Positions 12,701-23,660 are shown, counted from the first letter of the stretch. The stretch: 60,000 bases of DNA from Symsagittifera roscoffensis (GCF_963678635.1 NC_087068.1:13211872-13271871), one strand, 5' to 3'. Notes: generated by a model from the sequence alone, not told the origin. Numbers and translations are program-made.

Positions 12701-15700
12701 TTTTGAAAAAATCACAAAAAAAGTCATATCTCGAAAAAAATTCTTAACCATTGCAATATACAATATAGCTTAAACATGCAAAAATAATACGTTGAAAAAG
12801 CTTAAACATGGCGAGATAGTGAAGCCCGCATTTAAATATATAATAGATTTCTGAAAAATTTTGAAAAATTCGCAAAAAACGCCATATCTCAAAAACTACA
12901 AGGAATTGAGCAGTCATATTTGGACGCAAGGTTCGCAATCTTTGAGAGTACTCCGACAGGACCTAACTACAGGTTGGGAATTTCAGATTTTTAAAAACTA
13001 ATAATAATTTAGGTTTTCTGAAAAATTTTGAAAAAATCACAAAAAAGTCTTATCTCGAAAACTACAAAGAATTGAGCAGTGATATTTGGAGGCAAGATTC
13101 GCAATCCTTGAGAGTACTTTGACAGGACCTAACTACAGGGTTGGGAATTTCAGATTTTTAACGAATAGAAATAATTCAAGTGTTCTGAAAAATTTTGAAA
13201 AAATCGCAAAAAACGTCATATCTCAAAAACTACAAAGAATTGAGCAGTCATATAAGGACGCAAGGTTCGCAATCTTTGAGAGTACTCAGACAGGACCTAA
13301 CTACAGGTTGGGAATTTCCGATTTTCAAAAACTAATAATAATTTAGGTTTTCTGAAAAATTTTGAAAAAATCACAAAAAACGTCACATCTCAAAAACTAC
13401 AAAGAATTGAGCAGTGATATTTGGAGGCAAGATTCGCAATCCTTGAGAGTACTTTGACAGGACCTAACTACAGGGTTGGGAATTTCAGATTTTTAACGAA
13501 TAGAAATAATTCAAGTTTTCTGAAAAATTTTGAAAAAATCGCAAAAAACGTCATATCTCAAAAACTACAAAGAATTGAGCAGTCATATTTGGAGGCAAGA
13601 TTGGCAATACTTGAGAGTAATCTGACAGGACCTAACTACAGGGTTGGGAATTTCAGATTTTTAAAGAAAAAAAAATAATTCAAGTTTTCTGAAAATTTTG
13701 AAAAAATCGCAAAAAACGTCATATCTCGAAAACTACAAAGATTTGAACAGTCATATTTGGAGGCAAGATTTGTAACTCCTTAGAGTACTCCGACAGGACC
13801 TAACTACAGGGTTATGAATTTCAAATTTTTAAAACTTAATCATAATTTAAGTTTTCAGAAAAATTTTGAAAAAATCACAAAACGTCATATCTCGAAAACT
13901 ACACTTGAGCAGTCATATTTGGAGGCAAGCTTCGCAATCTTTGAGAGTACTCCGACAGGACCTATCTACAGGTTGGGAATTTCAGATTTTTAAAAACTAA
14001 TAATAATTTAGGTTTTCTGAAAAATTTTGAAAAAATCACAAAAAAAGTCATATCTCGAAAACTACAAAGAATTGAGCAGTCATATTTGGAAGCAAGACTG
14101 GCAATACTTGAGAGTACTCTGACAGGACCTAACTACAGGGTTGGGAATTTCAGATTTTTAAAGAAAAAAAATTAATTCAAGTTTTCTGAAAATTTTGAAA
14201 AAATTACAAAGAACGTCATATCTCGAAAACTACAAGGATTTGAACAGTCATAGTTGGAGGCAAGATTTGTAACTCCTTAGAGTACTCCGACAGCACCCAA
14301 CTACAGGGTTGGGAACTTCAAGTTTTGTAAATTATTTTGTTATTTGAAATTTCTGAAATCTCGTTAACTAAAATGATTCGGGCATTCAAAATTGGAGGCC
14401 AAATTCGCAACCCCTAATTCGATATTGGGCTGCTTAACTTAAACTCGGTAAAATAACCACTGAAATCAAATTGGAAAATCGAAAAAAATTCTTAACCATT
14501 GCAATATACAATATAGCTTAAACATGCAAAAATAATACGTTGAAAAAGCTTAAACATGGCGAGATAGTGAAGCCCGCATTTAAATATATAATAGATTTCT
14601 GAAAAATTTTGAAAAATTCGCAAAAAACGCCATATCTCAAAAACTACAAGGAATTGAGCAGTCATATTTGGACGCAAGGTTCGCAATCTTTGAGAGTACT
14701 CCGACAGGACCTAACTACAGGTTGGGAATTTCAGATTTTTAAAAACTAATAATAATTTAGGTTTTCTGAAAAATTTTGAAAAAATCACAAAAAAGTCTTA
14801 TCTCGAAAACTACAAAGAATTGAGCAGTCATATTTGGAGGCAAGATTGGCAATACTTGAGAGTACTCTGACAGGACCTAACTACAGGGTTGGGAATTTCA
14901 GATTTTTAAAGAAAAAAAAATAATTCAAGTTTTCTGAAAATTTTGAAAAAATCGCAAAAAACGTCATATCTCGAAAACTACAAAGATTTGAACAGTCATA
15001 TTTGGAGGCAAGATTTGTAACTCCTTAGAGTACTCCGACAGGACCTAACTACAGGGTTGTGAATTTCAAATTTTTCAAACTTAATAATAATTTAAGTTTT
15101 CAGAAAAATTTTGAAAAAAATCATAAAACGTCATATCTCGAAAACTACACTTGAGCAGTCATATTTGGAGGCAAGATTCGCAATCTTAGAGATTACTCTG
15201 ACAGGACCCAACTACAGGGTTGGGAATTTCGGATTTTGCGAAAAAAAAATTAGTATAAGTTTTCTGCAATTTTTTTGAAAAAGTCACAAAAAACGTCATA
15301 TCTCGAAAAATACAAGGATTTGAACAGTCATATTTGGAGGCAAGATTTGTAACTCCTTAGAGTACTCCGACAGCACCCAACTACAGGGTTGGGAACTTCA
15401 AGTTTTGTAAATTATTTTGTTATTTGAAATTTCTGAAAATTTTTGAAAAAATCTCAAAAATCGTCTTATCTCGTTAACTAAAATGATTCGGGCATTCAAA
15501 ATTGGAGGCCAAATTCGCAACCCCTAATTCGATATTGGGCTGCTTAACTTAAACTCGGTAAAATAACCACTAAAATCAAAATGGAAAATCGAAAAAAATC
15601 TTAACCATTGCAATATACGATATAACTTAAACATGCAAAAATAATACGTTGAAAAAGCTTGAACATGGCGAGATAGTGAAGCCCGCATTTAAATATATAA

Positions 15701-18700
15701 TAGATAGATTAGTTTTCAAAATTAATGTACACTAGCAAGTCCGCTTACCTATGAAAGTTTTGATGTTTATTTGATAAAAAAAAGTCAACAAGCTTTGACT
15801 TGAAGTATTTTGTTTTAATTTGAAAGCTGGAACAGTTTTGCAAGTGTTTTTTCCAATACTCCAAGTTTTAATCAAAGATTCCAATGGTTTGCAGAAATCT
15901 CAGTTTTTATGAAGTAAACTATTATGCCATAAAACATTGAAATTTTTAACATTGAAAGTAGTTTCAGTGGCTCTTATGGCTCGAAGTTCTTCAAAAAAAT
16001 AAGTTTCAATTGAACTAAGTTCTGAAAGCTTGCATTCGTTTGCAAAGAAATCAAGTTTCCTAAAACAAGCTGTTTAATCAAATCAACTTAGATATATTTC
16101 ATTTTATTTCAGCCTCTGAATCAAAACGAAATATAGTTGAAGGTTTCTGAAGCAAGCTATCAAGTTGTAAGAGTTTAAAGTTGTTTTGCCTGAATGCGTC
16201 GTAAGAAATTGATTCGAAAAATTCAGACTTCTTAACGCAAGCTGTCAAGGTATGAAATTAAGAAAAAAAATACCTTTGTTTTGATAGCTAAAATTTGTTC
16301 ACAAGAAGAAAGAACGTTTGAAACCTGGACACATTTCTAGTTGTTTCAAGCGCTGAAAATTGGATTAAATTCAATGCAATTTATGTTGGAGTCTTGAAAT
16401 GATTCACTTGAAGGTGACGCAGCTATCATGCACTGCAACTGAAACAATTTGTTTTGAGTGATTAAATTAGCGCTCAATGATAGCTTAAATTGATTTGAAT
16501 TATTTGTCAATTGAGTAAATCATGGAAAATTTGATTTGATTCTATAAATTAAAACTTTTGGAAGAAGCTATGAAGCAAAGAAATTTAGAAATCAATCCAT
16601 TTCTTTTGATGGTTCAAACTGTTTCGCAAAATTTTTTTGAAGCCCTCTATCAAAAACAAAACAAACTCATTTTACTTTGTTTTAATAGCTCGAATTGGCT
16701 ATTAAAAAATGAGTTTCTGATGCAAGCTATAAGAAGAATGAATTTTGATACTTTTGCAACCCTTAAAGTACACTTAAATAACCCATCTACAACATTTGTA
16801 ATTATTTTTTTACTTAAAGTTTTACGAAAAATTTATAAGCAATAAAAAAAATCTTCATATTTCGAAAACTAAAAGGATTTGGGTGTTCAAAATTGAAGGC
16901 CTAATTCGGAACCCCTGGGGTAACCCCGGCAGCATCCCACTTTTGGATTGCTAATATCAAAATTGATGAAATAATCCTTGATATCAAACAAGAAAATCGA
17001 AAAAAAATTCATAACCATTGCAATGTACGATATAGCTTTAAAGTGAAAAAAATTCTTTCGTTAAACATGCAAAAACAAAATGTTGAAAAAGCTTAAGCAT
17101 GGCTAGATGGTGAAGCCCGCATTTAAATATATAATACATTAGTTAAAACAAGAGACACCACTCGGTCATTTCTAACATTTTTGGTCATAATTAGTTTGCT
17201 TCAATTACTCTAGCTTACTTGTCGGTACAATTGACATCATTTAAGCAAAAAAATGATTTTCTGACACTTTCTACAAAAGCGATTCTGTTCATTTACTTGA
17301 AACTATCTACAGCAACTGTACCGACCCTCTTTCTAATATATAAAAAATTATAGACCTACACGCTGTGTTTTCAGTTTTAGGGGTTATTAAATATTTCTGT
17401 AGGCTATAATGGGAAAATCAGGCAGTAGTTATAGATAAAAGTTCGAAATAATCAATCGAAATCGGCGCTGGTCATTCACAACTAGAAATTGAAAATGTTT
17501 ATCTGAACTTCAAGAAGATCTGTCAAGATTAAAAAAAAACTTGATATTAAAAAATCTTCTAGCAAGACCAATTAACTTGAGAACTTTTGGTTTTAACTCG
17601 AGTTGCTTTGAACGCTTGAGTTGATTCGCAAAAAAAAAGAGTGTCAAAAAACTCAAATTTAGAATATTTCAATTTGTTCAGCACTCTTGCGTTCGTTTGC
17701 CAAAAAACTTAAGTTTCTTACGCAAGCTATTTAAGCCATGTTTTTTAAAATTTGTTCTGAATCCCTAAATTGGTAGACAAAAATTGGAAGTTTTCTGAAG
17801 CCAGCTACTAAGCTTTGCATCTGAAAATTTTCTTGTTTACTGGCATGCATGGGATCGCCAAAAAATAAGTTAGAAAAAAACACAATTTTTTTCACTGCAA
17901 ACAATCAATTTACACAGAGGCGAAGTTGCACTTCGCATACACAAGCAAAAATATGACCGATAATGCTACTGGGAAAAACGATATGAGTAAAAAAATTGAG
18001 TCTACAGAACGCACGCCAACTATGAGTCTACATTATAGCTAAGTGACGCAAGCCAATTATGACACATTAGCAGTACCCGTCAATTTGAAAAAAAAATTAC
18101 AACTAGCATGCCTCAAATTATAGAGCCGACCCATTTTAACTAGTATACGACAAATTTCATTAAAAGCATCCGAAACTGCCCAGGTTTGAACCCTCTCATT
18201 TTGTTGCGGGTCTCCTTCCCTACCTCTACGCTACAGATCCATGATACCTTGAAGCTAAAGTGCTACTTGTAATATAATAGTCTGTGTTAATATCCTTAGC
18301 ATTGGCTGTACTTAACAGCTGGTTATTGATCAAAATTAACACTTTCAAAATGAACACAAATATTTGGGACTTAGGTTGGAAAAAAACAGAGTTCATACTA
18401 TAACACAAGTTTTGGTTGTGTAATGAAACTTTGAAACGTCAAGTTGTTTTGATTGCCTGATTTTGTTTTGCATAAAATTAAAATTATTTGAAGGAATTTA
18501 TTCAGTCGATGAAAACTTGAAACAATTGGAATTGTATTAACAGCTTCAACAAGATCGCAAAATGTTTAAATTAAAAAAAAAACTTAACTGTTCCGAAATA
18601 ATGTTTTTTTTTAACGCCAGTTATCGATGGATTGAACTTAGGGAAATTTTCAGTTGTTTTGTTAGTTTTTATGGTTCATACAGGTATTCATGATACATCC

Positions 18701-19816
18701 TTTTAATGGTTCATAAGTATTCAGGTCACCAATGAACTCGTGGAGTGGATACCGTCCACTTGTATCCACTTTTCCCAAAGTGGATACAACTCGACACCGT
18801 AAAACAAACAATCTTTTGGCGGCGGTTCTAATCCCTGCCTGCTCAAGTTTTTTAGGAAAAAGTAAAAGGTTACGAGTGAGTGATGAACTGTTAAACATTG
18901 CTGACAGCATGAGTTACAAATAAATAATAGACGGCGAGTGGTGAGATTTTAGGGTTGATCTAATATAGAACCTAATAAAAAATATCAACTAACTTCCTCT
19001 CTTTTGCAACTACGATAGTACTTCATTCGATTAAAGAGCTTAGAACTTTATCTAAGCTTTCAAAATATCTTTAAAAGATCCGCAGTGTCAGAAACTGCAG
19101 ATACGTTTTCAAAATCTGTATATATAAGCCGTGACATTCTTTCATTTGCCTGTAGGTTTGTATAGCGAAGATGTAGCCTTACTGTTCAAGTTAATAAAAA
19201 TGAAAATTTGCGTAATTGTGGGAGGAAATTGAAGGGATAGTAGCTCTTTTTTCAAAACAGGTCGAAGGGTTCGAAAAGACTGAATTATCGGTGAATTTCT
19301 ATTCCGCACAACATTTATATCAACCGAAATCAGGAAAAACTGGAAAAAAAATGAATCTCCCTCACAAAGAACCTAAATTGGGTCTTGCTACTTATTCCGC
19401 TCAAAGGAAATTAACAGCGCGTCCTTTACTTATTGATCAACGTCTTGTTTATATTGTGTTTTTAGCAACCGAGTTATTATCAATCAAGATTTTTAGCAAC
19501 CCAGTTATTTAAAAACCCTTAGTTTTTTCTTTTAACCCACTTACTTTCATCAATATTTTAGCAGTTTATTTTAATCATATTTAAGCACTAAAAGTTCTCT
19601 TTCTATATTTTGACACTTGATAGTTGGGAAGCAATGGATAAGAAGAACCCGACCGAATTTGCCCAGATCTAAATGTAGCCCCCAGTTCAGTACCTGAGAG
19701 GCTGCGTCGACTGCGAACTCCACACACTGTTCCAGCCACTCGACCGAGGGTATTTTGACAGAGTACTTATTCAACAAAAGCTCCTTCACACTCTCAACCA
19801 TTGATGACGTCATCAT
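701..19816 (-). CDS. RMI1: RMI1 (RecQ-mediated genome instability protein 1), nine exons, 3' end beyond window
   Basis: OB-fold scaffold that binds TOP3 and BLM-type helicase to dissolve double Holliday junctions in the nucleus. Exons in order: 19694-19816, 8835-8975, 7988-8185, 7174-7424, 5477-5630, about 4289-4945, about 3843-4090, 2108-2195, 701-814. They join in one frame for 658 codons. Residues 1-88 match the N-terminal RMI1 domain (KYSVKIPSVEWLEQCVEF; EPTLP). OB1 follows: ALADVSKPF, then MLQLTDGVRTVKGMEY and GVMLLRPENIRVLGGKVDSL. Residues about 290-590 are Ser/Thr/Asn-rich with an acidic stretch. The last two exons are the start of OB2 (YTAQVKCGVESAL; MWTLTIRLRDSSATLDVKI), the RMI2-binding fold of vertebrate RMI1. 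The rest of OB2 lies left of base 1. The Top3-stimulating loop of OB1 is replaced by a His/Ser/Gln/Thr-rich segment (about residues 105-154). The exon 6 donor (4289 or 4316) and exon 7 donor are the least certain. A 3' splice site ends 6 nt before the ATG. An in-frame ATG at residue 6 is an alternative start. Confidence 0.9.
840..1110 (+). repeat. Dispersed repeat family F, copy 1 (RMI1 intron 8)
   Basis: Landmarks shared with 1355-1660 and 52060-52290: AAAAAAATAGATGGC, ATAATTTATGATTGACAC, GATGAAATTAA and CGAAACTAGTAG. Non-coding; the frames seen across it are not conserved between copies. Confidence 0.6.
1355..1660 (+). repeat. Dispersed repeat family F, copy 2 (RMI1 intron 8)
   Basis: Same landmarks as copy 1 (AAAAAATAGAGAAGG, TAATTTACTATTGACAC), plus a GGTAAATGTTTTATTCCGCTGG stretch that is also in the copy at 52060. 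Confidence 0.6.
2544..2961 (+). mobile_element. hAT-like MITE in RMI1 intron 7
   Basis: Terminal inverted repeats CAGGGGCGGATTTAGG and CCTAGATCCACCCCTG bound 418 bp. Long C runs sit near both ends. No transposase frame. The flanking 8 bp do not form a clear duplication. Confidence 0.75.
3259..3612 (-). mobile_element. hAT-like MITE, inverted copy with 8-bp target duplication
   Basis: Flanked on both sides by GTAAAATC (3251-3258 and 3613-3620), an 8-bp target duplication as hAT elements make. The interior is the reverse complement of the 2544 copy (shared GGCGCGCGCTCCCCC part). A run of about 20 G (from 3291) and a run of about 15 C (near 3575) face each other. The right terminus has decayed. 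Confidence 0.8.
5678..5721 (+). repeat. Fragment: left end of the terminal-hairpin family in RMI1 intron 4
   Basis: ACACAGAGGCCACGCTGAGC then TTCGCACCACTTGCGATACA, 48 bp upstream (in gene orientation) of the exon at 5477-5630. The inserted repeat therefore sits almost on the 3' splice site. Confidence 0.6.
6063..6137 (-). repeat. tRNA-derived SINE-like promoter segment
   Basis: The minus strand shows an A-box-like TGGCGTAGAGGTAGC and a perfect B-box-like GGTTCGAATCC about 45 nt later. Flanks do not pair as an acceptor stem, so this is not a functional tRNA gene. A second degenerate B box (GAGTTCGGTTCC) lies at about 5893. Confidence 0.55.
6910..6972 (-). repeat. Degenerate tRNA-like segment
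   Basis: The minus strand reads AGAATAGTGGTAATGCG then TAATCGATCCCCTGCC, resembling A and B boxes. It lies inside RMI1 intron 4 and has no acceptor stem. Confidence 0.35.
11408..12730 (+). repeat. Higher-order repeat block, about 1324 bp (deleted version)
   Basis: Begins with the right-end-like module, then monomers resume with ATTTCTGAAAAATTTTG. It is nearly identical to the next block but about 424 bp shorter. The missing part corresponds to 10998-11410. The break lies at 12733, where TCATATCTCGAAAA joins AAATTCTTAACC, so the shared TCGAAAA is the likely recombination point. Confidence 0.8.
12731..14479 (+). repeat. Higher-order repeat block, about 1748 bp (full version)
   Basis: Same layout as the preceding block with the extra 424 bp retained. 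The minus-strand translation across each module is identical at 11420, 12744 and 14492, so the duplications are recent. The older terminal module at 15592-15712 has diverged. Confidence 0.8.
15713..16841 (+). repeat. Degenerate repeat region sharing a GCAAGCTATC core
   Basis: Spaced copies of a core such as TTTCTGAAGCAAGCTATCAAG-like strings recur (15970-16260, 16540-16740), roughly every 100-200 bp, in otherwise AT-rich sequence. It separates two copies of the satellite element's right end. No coding region is supported. Confidence 0.5.
16842..17148 (+). repeat. Diverged right end of the satellite element
   Basis: Contains one diverged monomer (CTTCATATTTCGAAAACTAA) followed by the right-end module (AACCATTGCAATGTACGATA ... 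GGTGAAGCCCGCATTTAAAT). It has the same orientation as the main array and includes a CTTTCGTTAAACATG insert shared with the copy at 42800. Confidence 0.8.
17150..17860 (+). repeat. Further degenerate GCAAGCTAT-type repeats
   Basis: Two more cores (TTCTTACGCAAGCTATTTAA near 17707 and a TTTCTGAAGCCAGCTAC variant near 17790) sit in AT-rich sequence. Nothing else is recognised here. Confidence 0.35.
17912..18420 (-). mobile_element. Terminal-hairpin element with antisense tRNA-like segment, about 0.5 kb
   Basis: The left end is ACACAGAGGCGAAGTTGCAC followed by TTCGC, which folds as GCGAAG/CTTCGC. The right end is AAATATTTGGGACTTAGGTT then AACACAAGTTTTGGTTGTGT. On the minus strand, 18183-18242 has a Pol III A-box-like TAGCGTAGAGGTAG and a B-box-like GGGTTCAAACC. 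The tRNA-like part differs from that of the 50954 copy but the ends are the same family. Confidence 0.6.
18762..18787. repeat. Perfect hairpin, 11-bp stem, 4-nt loop
   Basis: GTATCCACTTT, TCCC, AAAGTGGATAC. A further GTGGATACC at 18735 offers an alternative pairing. A B-box-like GGTTCTAATCC follows at about 18824. This may be a degenerate tRNA-derived repeat. Confidence 0.7.
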
Positions 19817-20979
19817 GCAAGTCTGGAAACGTAACCATCATCAGAACTTTGATTTAGATGAAGCAACGTTTTCCACCTACCTTAAACTTACCTTTTTCAT
19901 CTACCGTAAGTAAATGTTTTTACTTAAGCATGCCTTTGCGTCCTCTAATGGTTATCTCCCTATTTTTATATGAATAAATCAATAAGTCAACAAAATACCC
20001 CTTCACTGTTAAGTTGAGCTTCTCTTTGTTTAAACAAAGCCCAAAACTTAGACGTTATTTTTAACAGTTGCCATACAGAAAGCCAACGAATCATTTAAAA
20101 ATGACAAAACGCCAAAAAAAACAACACCCGCAATTTTCAAATGTTTATCTCAAAATGAAAGTCATTTTGATGAAAACCTGTGGCGGAACACAACAGTCAG
20201 TAGTGAGTTAGCTTGAAAAACTTCGAATTGCGCTATAAAATAGTGAATCGAAAAAAAACAGTATTCAAAAAAAATCTGAAAATTAGGTTGAAAAAATTAC
20301 TTGCAAAAAATAACTTGAAAAAATTTGGAAAATGCAGCTACAAAAACTTTGTTTTTGTATTATGATTTTATCGGATGAAGCTCATAAACAGCCTTAAGAC
20401 AATTCGAAATCATTCACCGAGGGGCAACAAACTTTGGGTCGAAACCTGTTGAGCCGAAAACAAAGCTATTGTCAAAACATTTCAAAAAGTTTTACAAGTT
20501 TTACAACCCATCGATACTGAAACACATAATCCTATACGAAAATATTTTGCATTCAAAATTACGCATCATAAATTGACTGATCCGAAATAGCATAAACCGT
20601 TCAAAAATTTAAAGAAAAAAAATGCAAAATCAGACTCGGTAAATTTACAAAATACTGTACATTCCGTTATAGTAAAAAACTTGTAATATTGGAAAAAAAA
20701 CCCAAGCTTCTGAAAGTAAGCCAATAACAACCCTGTCAGATAAAAATGGCGTTTAAAAAGCGGAAAATGAGCCGACAAAAACTAAGACGAAAACCACAAA
20801 CCCAAAAAAAATTGAAACAATCTTTGCTTAATTACTACTTAAATGATGGTAGTTTTATTTCAATTTCATGAATTTGAGCATGTCAGATGGGATATTTTTC
20901 ATTCCTACTAAAATGACTATGCTGTGAACTAAGTTATTTAAGGGTAAGTTATAATACTTTTGGGTAAGAAAAAAACAAA

Positions 20980-21570
20980 GCTTGGCAAACACTTGCGAGA
21001 ACACGACAAAAGCAGCTCTATCAAGTTAAATAAAAAAAAGTAAAATAAGCCTCGAATTAGCAAAAACTCGGCTACCTGTAGGATTCGAATCTGCGACTTA
21101 ATGCAATCAAGAGATTTTAAGTCTCACGCACTATACCCTCAGCTATTCAAGCTTAACAAGCGACAAACACTAGTCACGAATAAAGCAGCTACATATGCTA
21201 ACAAATTGCCAATGCGATTCAGCACCAAATACAAATAGAATCACTTTTGCAATTAATAATTTGGAATAAAACTAACTGAAGGCATCCACACTGACTTTGC
21301 ATGTAAAAAATCGCAAAGCATAAAGCCACATTATGTATAAATTATGCATTTCAAAAAGCTGCAAGATATATTGAGTTAGAAAATGTCTGAAATCGAGTTT
21401 TTATTATTGTGATGTTGTTTGAAACAAATAGCTTTTTTCGGTTCATTTGATGAATTAAATGCAGTCAAAAAGCTGTAAAAGTGCCTTACCATTTGGGATG
21501 CCGCACCAATATTTGCGACTTAGGTTGGAAAAAAAAGGTTCTTACTAATACACTAGCTTCGCAAGTGTAA
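20980..21570 (-). mobile_element. Terminal-hairpin element with antisense tRNA-Leu-like core, copy 1
   Basis: Shares about 590 bp with the copy at 50954, ending CACCAATATTTGCGACTTAGG and then ACACTAGCTTCGCAAGTGT (stem ACACT/AGTGT). The left hairpin is degenerate. The minus strand of 21075-21158 reads as tRNA: A box TAGCTGAGGGTATAG, anticodon arm GAGACTTAAAATCTC and B box GATTCGAATCC. Here the anticodon would be TAA (Leu). Confidence 0.75.
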
Positions 21571-22455
21571 GCAAGTTTTCACTCTCGTTTTTACTGAAAA
21601 CAAAGATTTTTTAAAACAATATCGCAATGATCAAGAAATCATATTTCTTGCAGAAAAGCTCACCCACTATCAAACATTATTTGCATTCCGACCCAAAAGT
21701 CGACCTATCTTAACAAACCTTTTTCATATGGACCCGATGCAAGCGCACACAATTCCGGTCTGAATACAACCGGTTTATAGAAGTTTACCTGGCTGCTTGT
21801 ACATCACCATTTCACCCGTTTTGTCCGATGTTTTAATCGCACCAATCGCAGCTTTTTACTGCCTTAAGAACCCACTTTTTACTGCCTTAAGAATCCCTCC
21901 CTACCTTAATCACAGACTTGTGACCATGGGCGGTAAAATTATAACGTCCCTAGGCCTATAGACAGACGAGTCTAATCCGAACAACGTCTGCTAATGAAAA
22001 AGAAACCATCATAACTAACAGTCAGACTGTAACTGGGCATTTGCATTCCATTTTGTGGAACCGAAAAAAAACGCAAACCTAAATAAGCTTTTCTATAAGC
22101 CAACAGTAAGTTAAAGCAACTGAGAAAAACTTACTTTTGACTGCCGCAGAAGACTTTGAACAACATGGTGGTTGGTTTATTATTAAGGTAGTTTCTATAA
22201 CACCAAATTATACGACAAAACAAGTGGTTTTCATGTCCATAATAACATCATATCGACAAAACACGGAATCCAAACAACTAAGTTTGTTTCGGTGCGGTGA
22301 CGATTTGAAATTGCTGGAAAATTTTCTACTATGAAACTCGAATGGTAATCGCTTCAATATAGAAAATATAGAAAATCAACCGTAGTCTCCGCGCTGAAGT
22401 GACCGACCGCAGAATATCCCCCAAGCCACGTGTTATTTTTGAAAACTAATTCTGT

Positions 22456-22498
22456 ACACAGAGGCGAAGCTGAGCTTCGCACCACTTGCGATACAACT
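22456..22498 (+). repeat. Fragment: left end of the terminal-hairpin family
   Basis: ACACAGAGGCGAAGCTGAGC then TTCGCACCACTTGCGATACA. It folds as GCGAAGCT/AGCTTCGC. The same 40 bp occurs at 5678 and, more diverged, at 51633. Confidence 0.65.
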
Positions 22499-23114
22499 AG
22501 ATCTAAGAAATGAATGAAGATAGTTGTAACAAAAACATGCCCAAACAATAGGATGCAAACGAGCATCGGAACAAAATGAACCAAGCGGTGACAAAGCCGA
22601 AAATATCTGAGCAGAAAATCCTCAAGCTGAATTTTTTTAATTCAAAACTAATTGAAAAATTTTACGTCCACCTTCCCCTCATAACACACAGAGGCACACA
22701 AAAAAATTTTCGCGCATCAAACGACGCACAAAGATGGATATAAAAATCATCCGTATAATTTCCGCCCTAGATGACCAACCGTAGAATGTCACCCTTAGCC
22801 ACGTATTGATTTTGAAAACCAATTCTGTATAAAGAATCCATTCTGTAGATAGTTTTGAAAATAAGGATCAACCATACAATCTCCACCCTAAGTGACCAAC
22901 CGTAGATTGTTCTCCCCAGCCATATTTAAAAAAAAATTAATTCTGTATAAAGTACGCAATTTGAACAAACGCACAAATAAAATTGGTTTTCAAAATTTCC
23001 ATGAATTTGAATGCTAGTAATTAATTTAACTTATGTGTTTTAAATCAATTTTCTCTAATATAACTGTTAAGTTTCAATAAATCTAGGTCATATTTAAATT
23101 TGTATCCCAAAAAT

Positions 23115-23159
23115 CCATACTTTCTCCCCCCATAAACGATTTGGGGGGATTTTGTATGG
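23115..23159. repeat. Hairpin with C6/G6 stem
   Basis: CCATAC ... CCCCCC, an 11-nt loop, GGGGGG ... GTATGG. The outer and inner stems are separated by short AT stretches. It lies in gene-free DNA. Confidence 0.6.
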
Positions 23160-23575
23160 TTGATCCGGAAATGATGTTATATCATAAAGATTAATGCATA
23201 ATCTGAGCTATGAAATCGCATCACCTTACTTTAAATTACAAAAGTTGTGCATTTAATTCCTTACTGCGTATCTTTAATTTAAAAAGAATGCTCGTATCAG
23301 GGCAAAGCACTGAATGTTCCGACTGTCCACAAAGTCGTCTCGAATAATTTTTGGTTAAGGACATATTGATAAACAATAAATTTTAAGCTGAATATTGACA
23401 ATCGCGTATGGAATTGATCAGACCAATTAGCCTGCCTCTATTGAATTTGGAACAATTTTGTGGTGTGGGATAATTCTCCACGCGTAAATAATGCGCACTT
23501 AACTTTCAGCATCAAAATATCACAGCTCTCTTCAAAGTGTCAGGTTTGTCTAATACTGAGCGTTTCACAGTCAGC

Positions 23576-23660
23576 TTTAAAAGAGGATAGTCTAGTGGCG
23601 AGCGCGCTCTTTCTGGGACTACGAAGATTCAGGGATCGATCCTTCGAGAGAAAAACTTTT
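23576..23660 (+). repeat. tRNA-derived SINE-like head
   Basis: GAGGATAGTCTAGTGGCGAG resembles an A box with its D-arm, and AGGGATCGATCC a B box about 45 nt later. There is no acceptor-stem pairing, so this is not a tRNA gene. Confidence 0.5.

Larger units (their letters stand above)
9317..15712 (+). repeat. Satellite-bearing element, 6.4 kb of about 166-bp tandem monomers inside RMI1 intron 1
   Basis: The left end is TAACGCACCTTCGGTGCTTC, containing the hairpin GCACC-TTC-GGTGC. A few diverged monomers follow, then many close copies. Each monomer reads as landmarks: TGAAAAATTTTGAAAAAATC, then CGTCATATCTCGAAAACTAC, a GAGCAGTCATATTTGGAGGC block, GAGAGTACTCTGACAGG and CTACAGGGTTGGGAATTTC. The period is measured from 10021 to 10353, two monomers in 332 bp. 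The right end is a unique module of about 120 bp (AACCATTGCAATATA ... AGTGAAGCCCGCATTTAAAT). Left and right ends recur elsewhere in the window, so I treat this as one dispersed element rather than a plain satellite. Open frames inside it start at TTG and merely follow dimers. Confidence 0.9.

Noticed and set aside
10018-13678. Repeated 85-86-residue frames (MEARFAILES type) on the plus strand, and a 64-residue frame three times on the minus strand
   Set aside because: They follow dimers of the 166-bp monomer. The plus-strand ones start at TTG, and 166 is not a multiple of 3, so the frame cannot persist through the array. Identity between copies reflects recent duplication of the repeat, not selection.
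9317-15712. CRISPR-like array
   Set aside because: Repeats are contiguous 166-bp monomers without unique spacers, in an intron of an animal gene.
19216-19512. Plus-strand 98-residue frame near RMI1 exon 1
   Set aside because: Starts at GTG and has no recognised family; the sequence is antisense-side flank of RMI1. Not enough to call a gene.
22137-22195. Plus-strand stretch EDFEQHGGWFIIK between a CCGCAG acceptor and an AAG|GTAGTT donor, resembling a short RNA-polymerase subunit-2 motif
   Set aside because: Only about 15 residues, and no neighbouring exons of such a gene were found on that strand. Chance is more likely.
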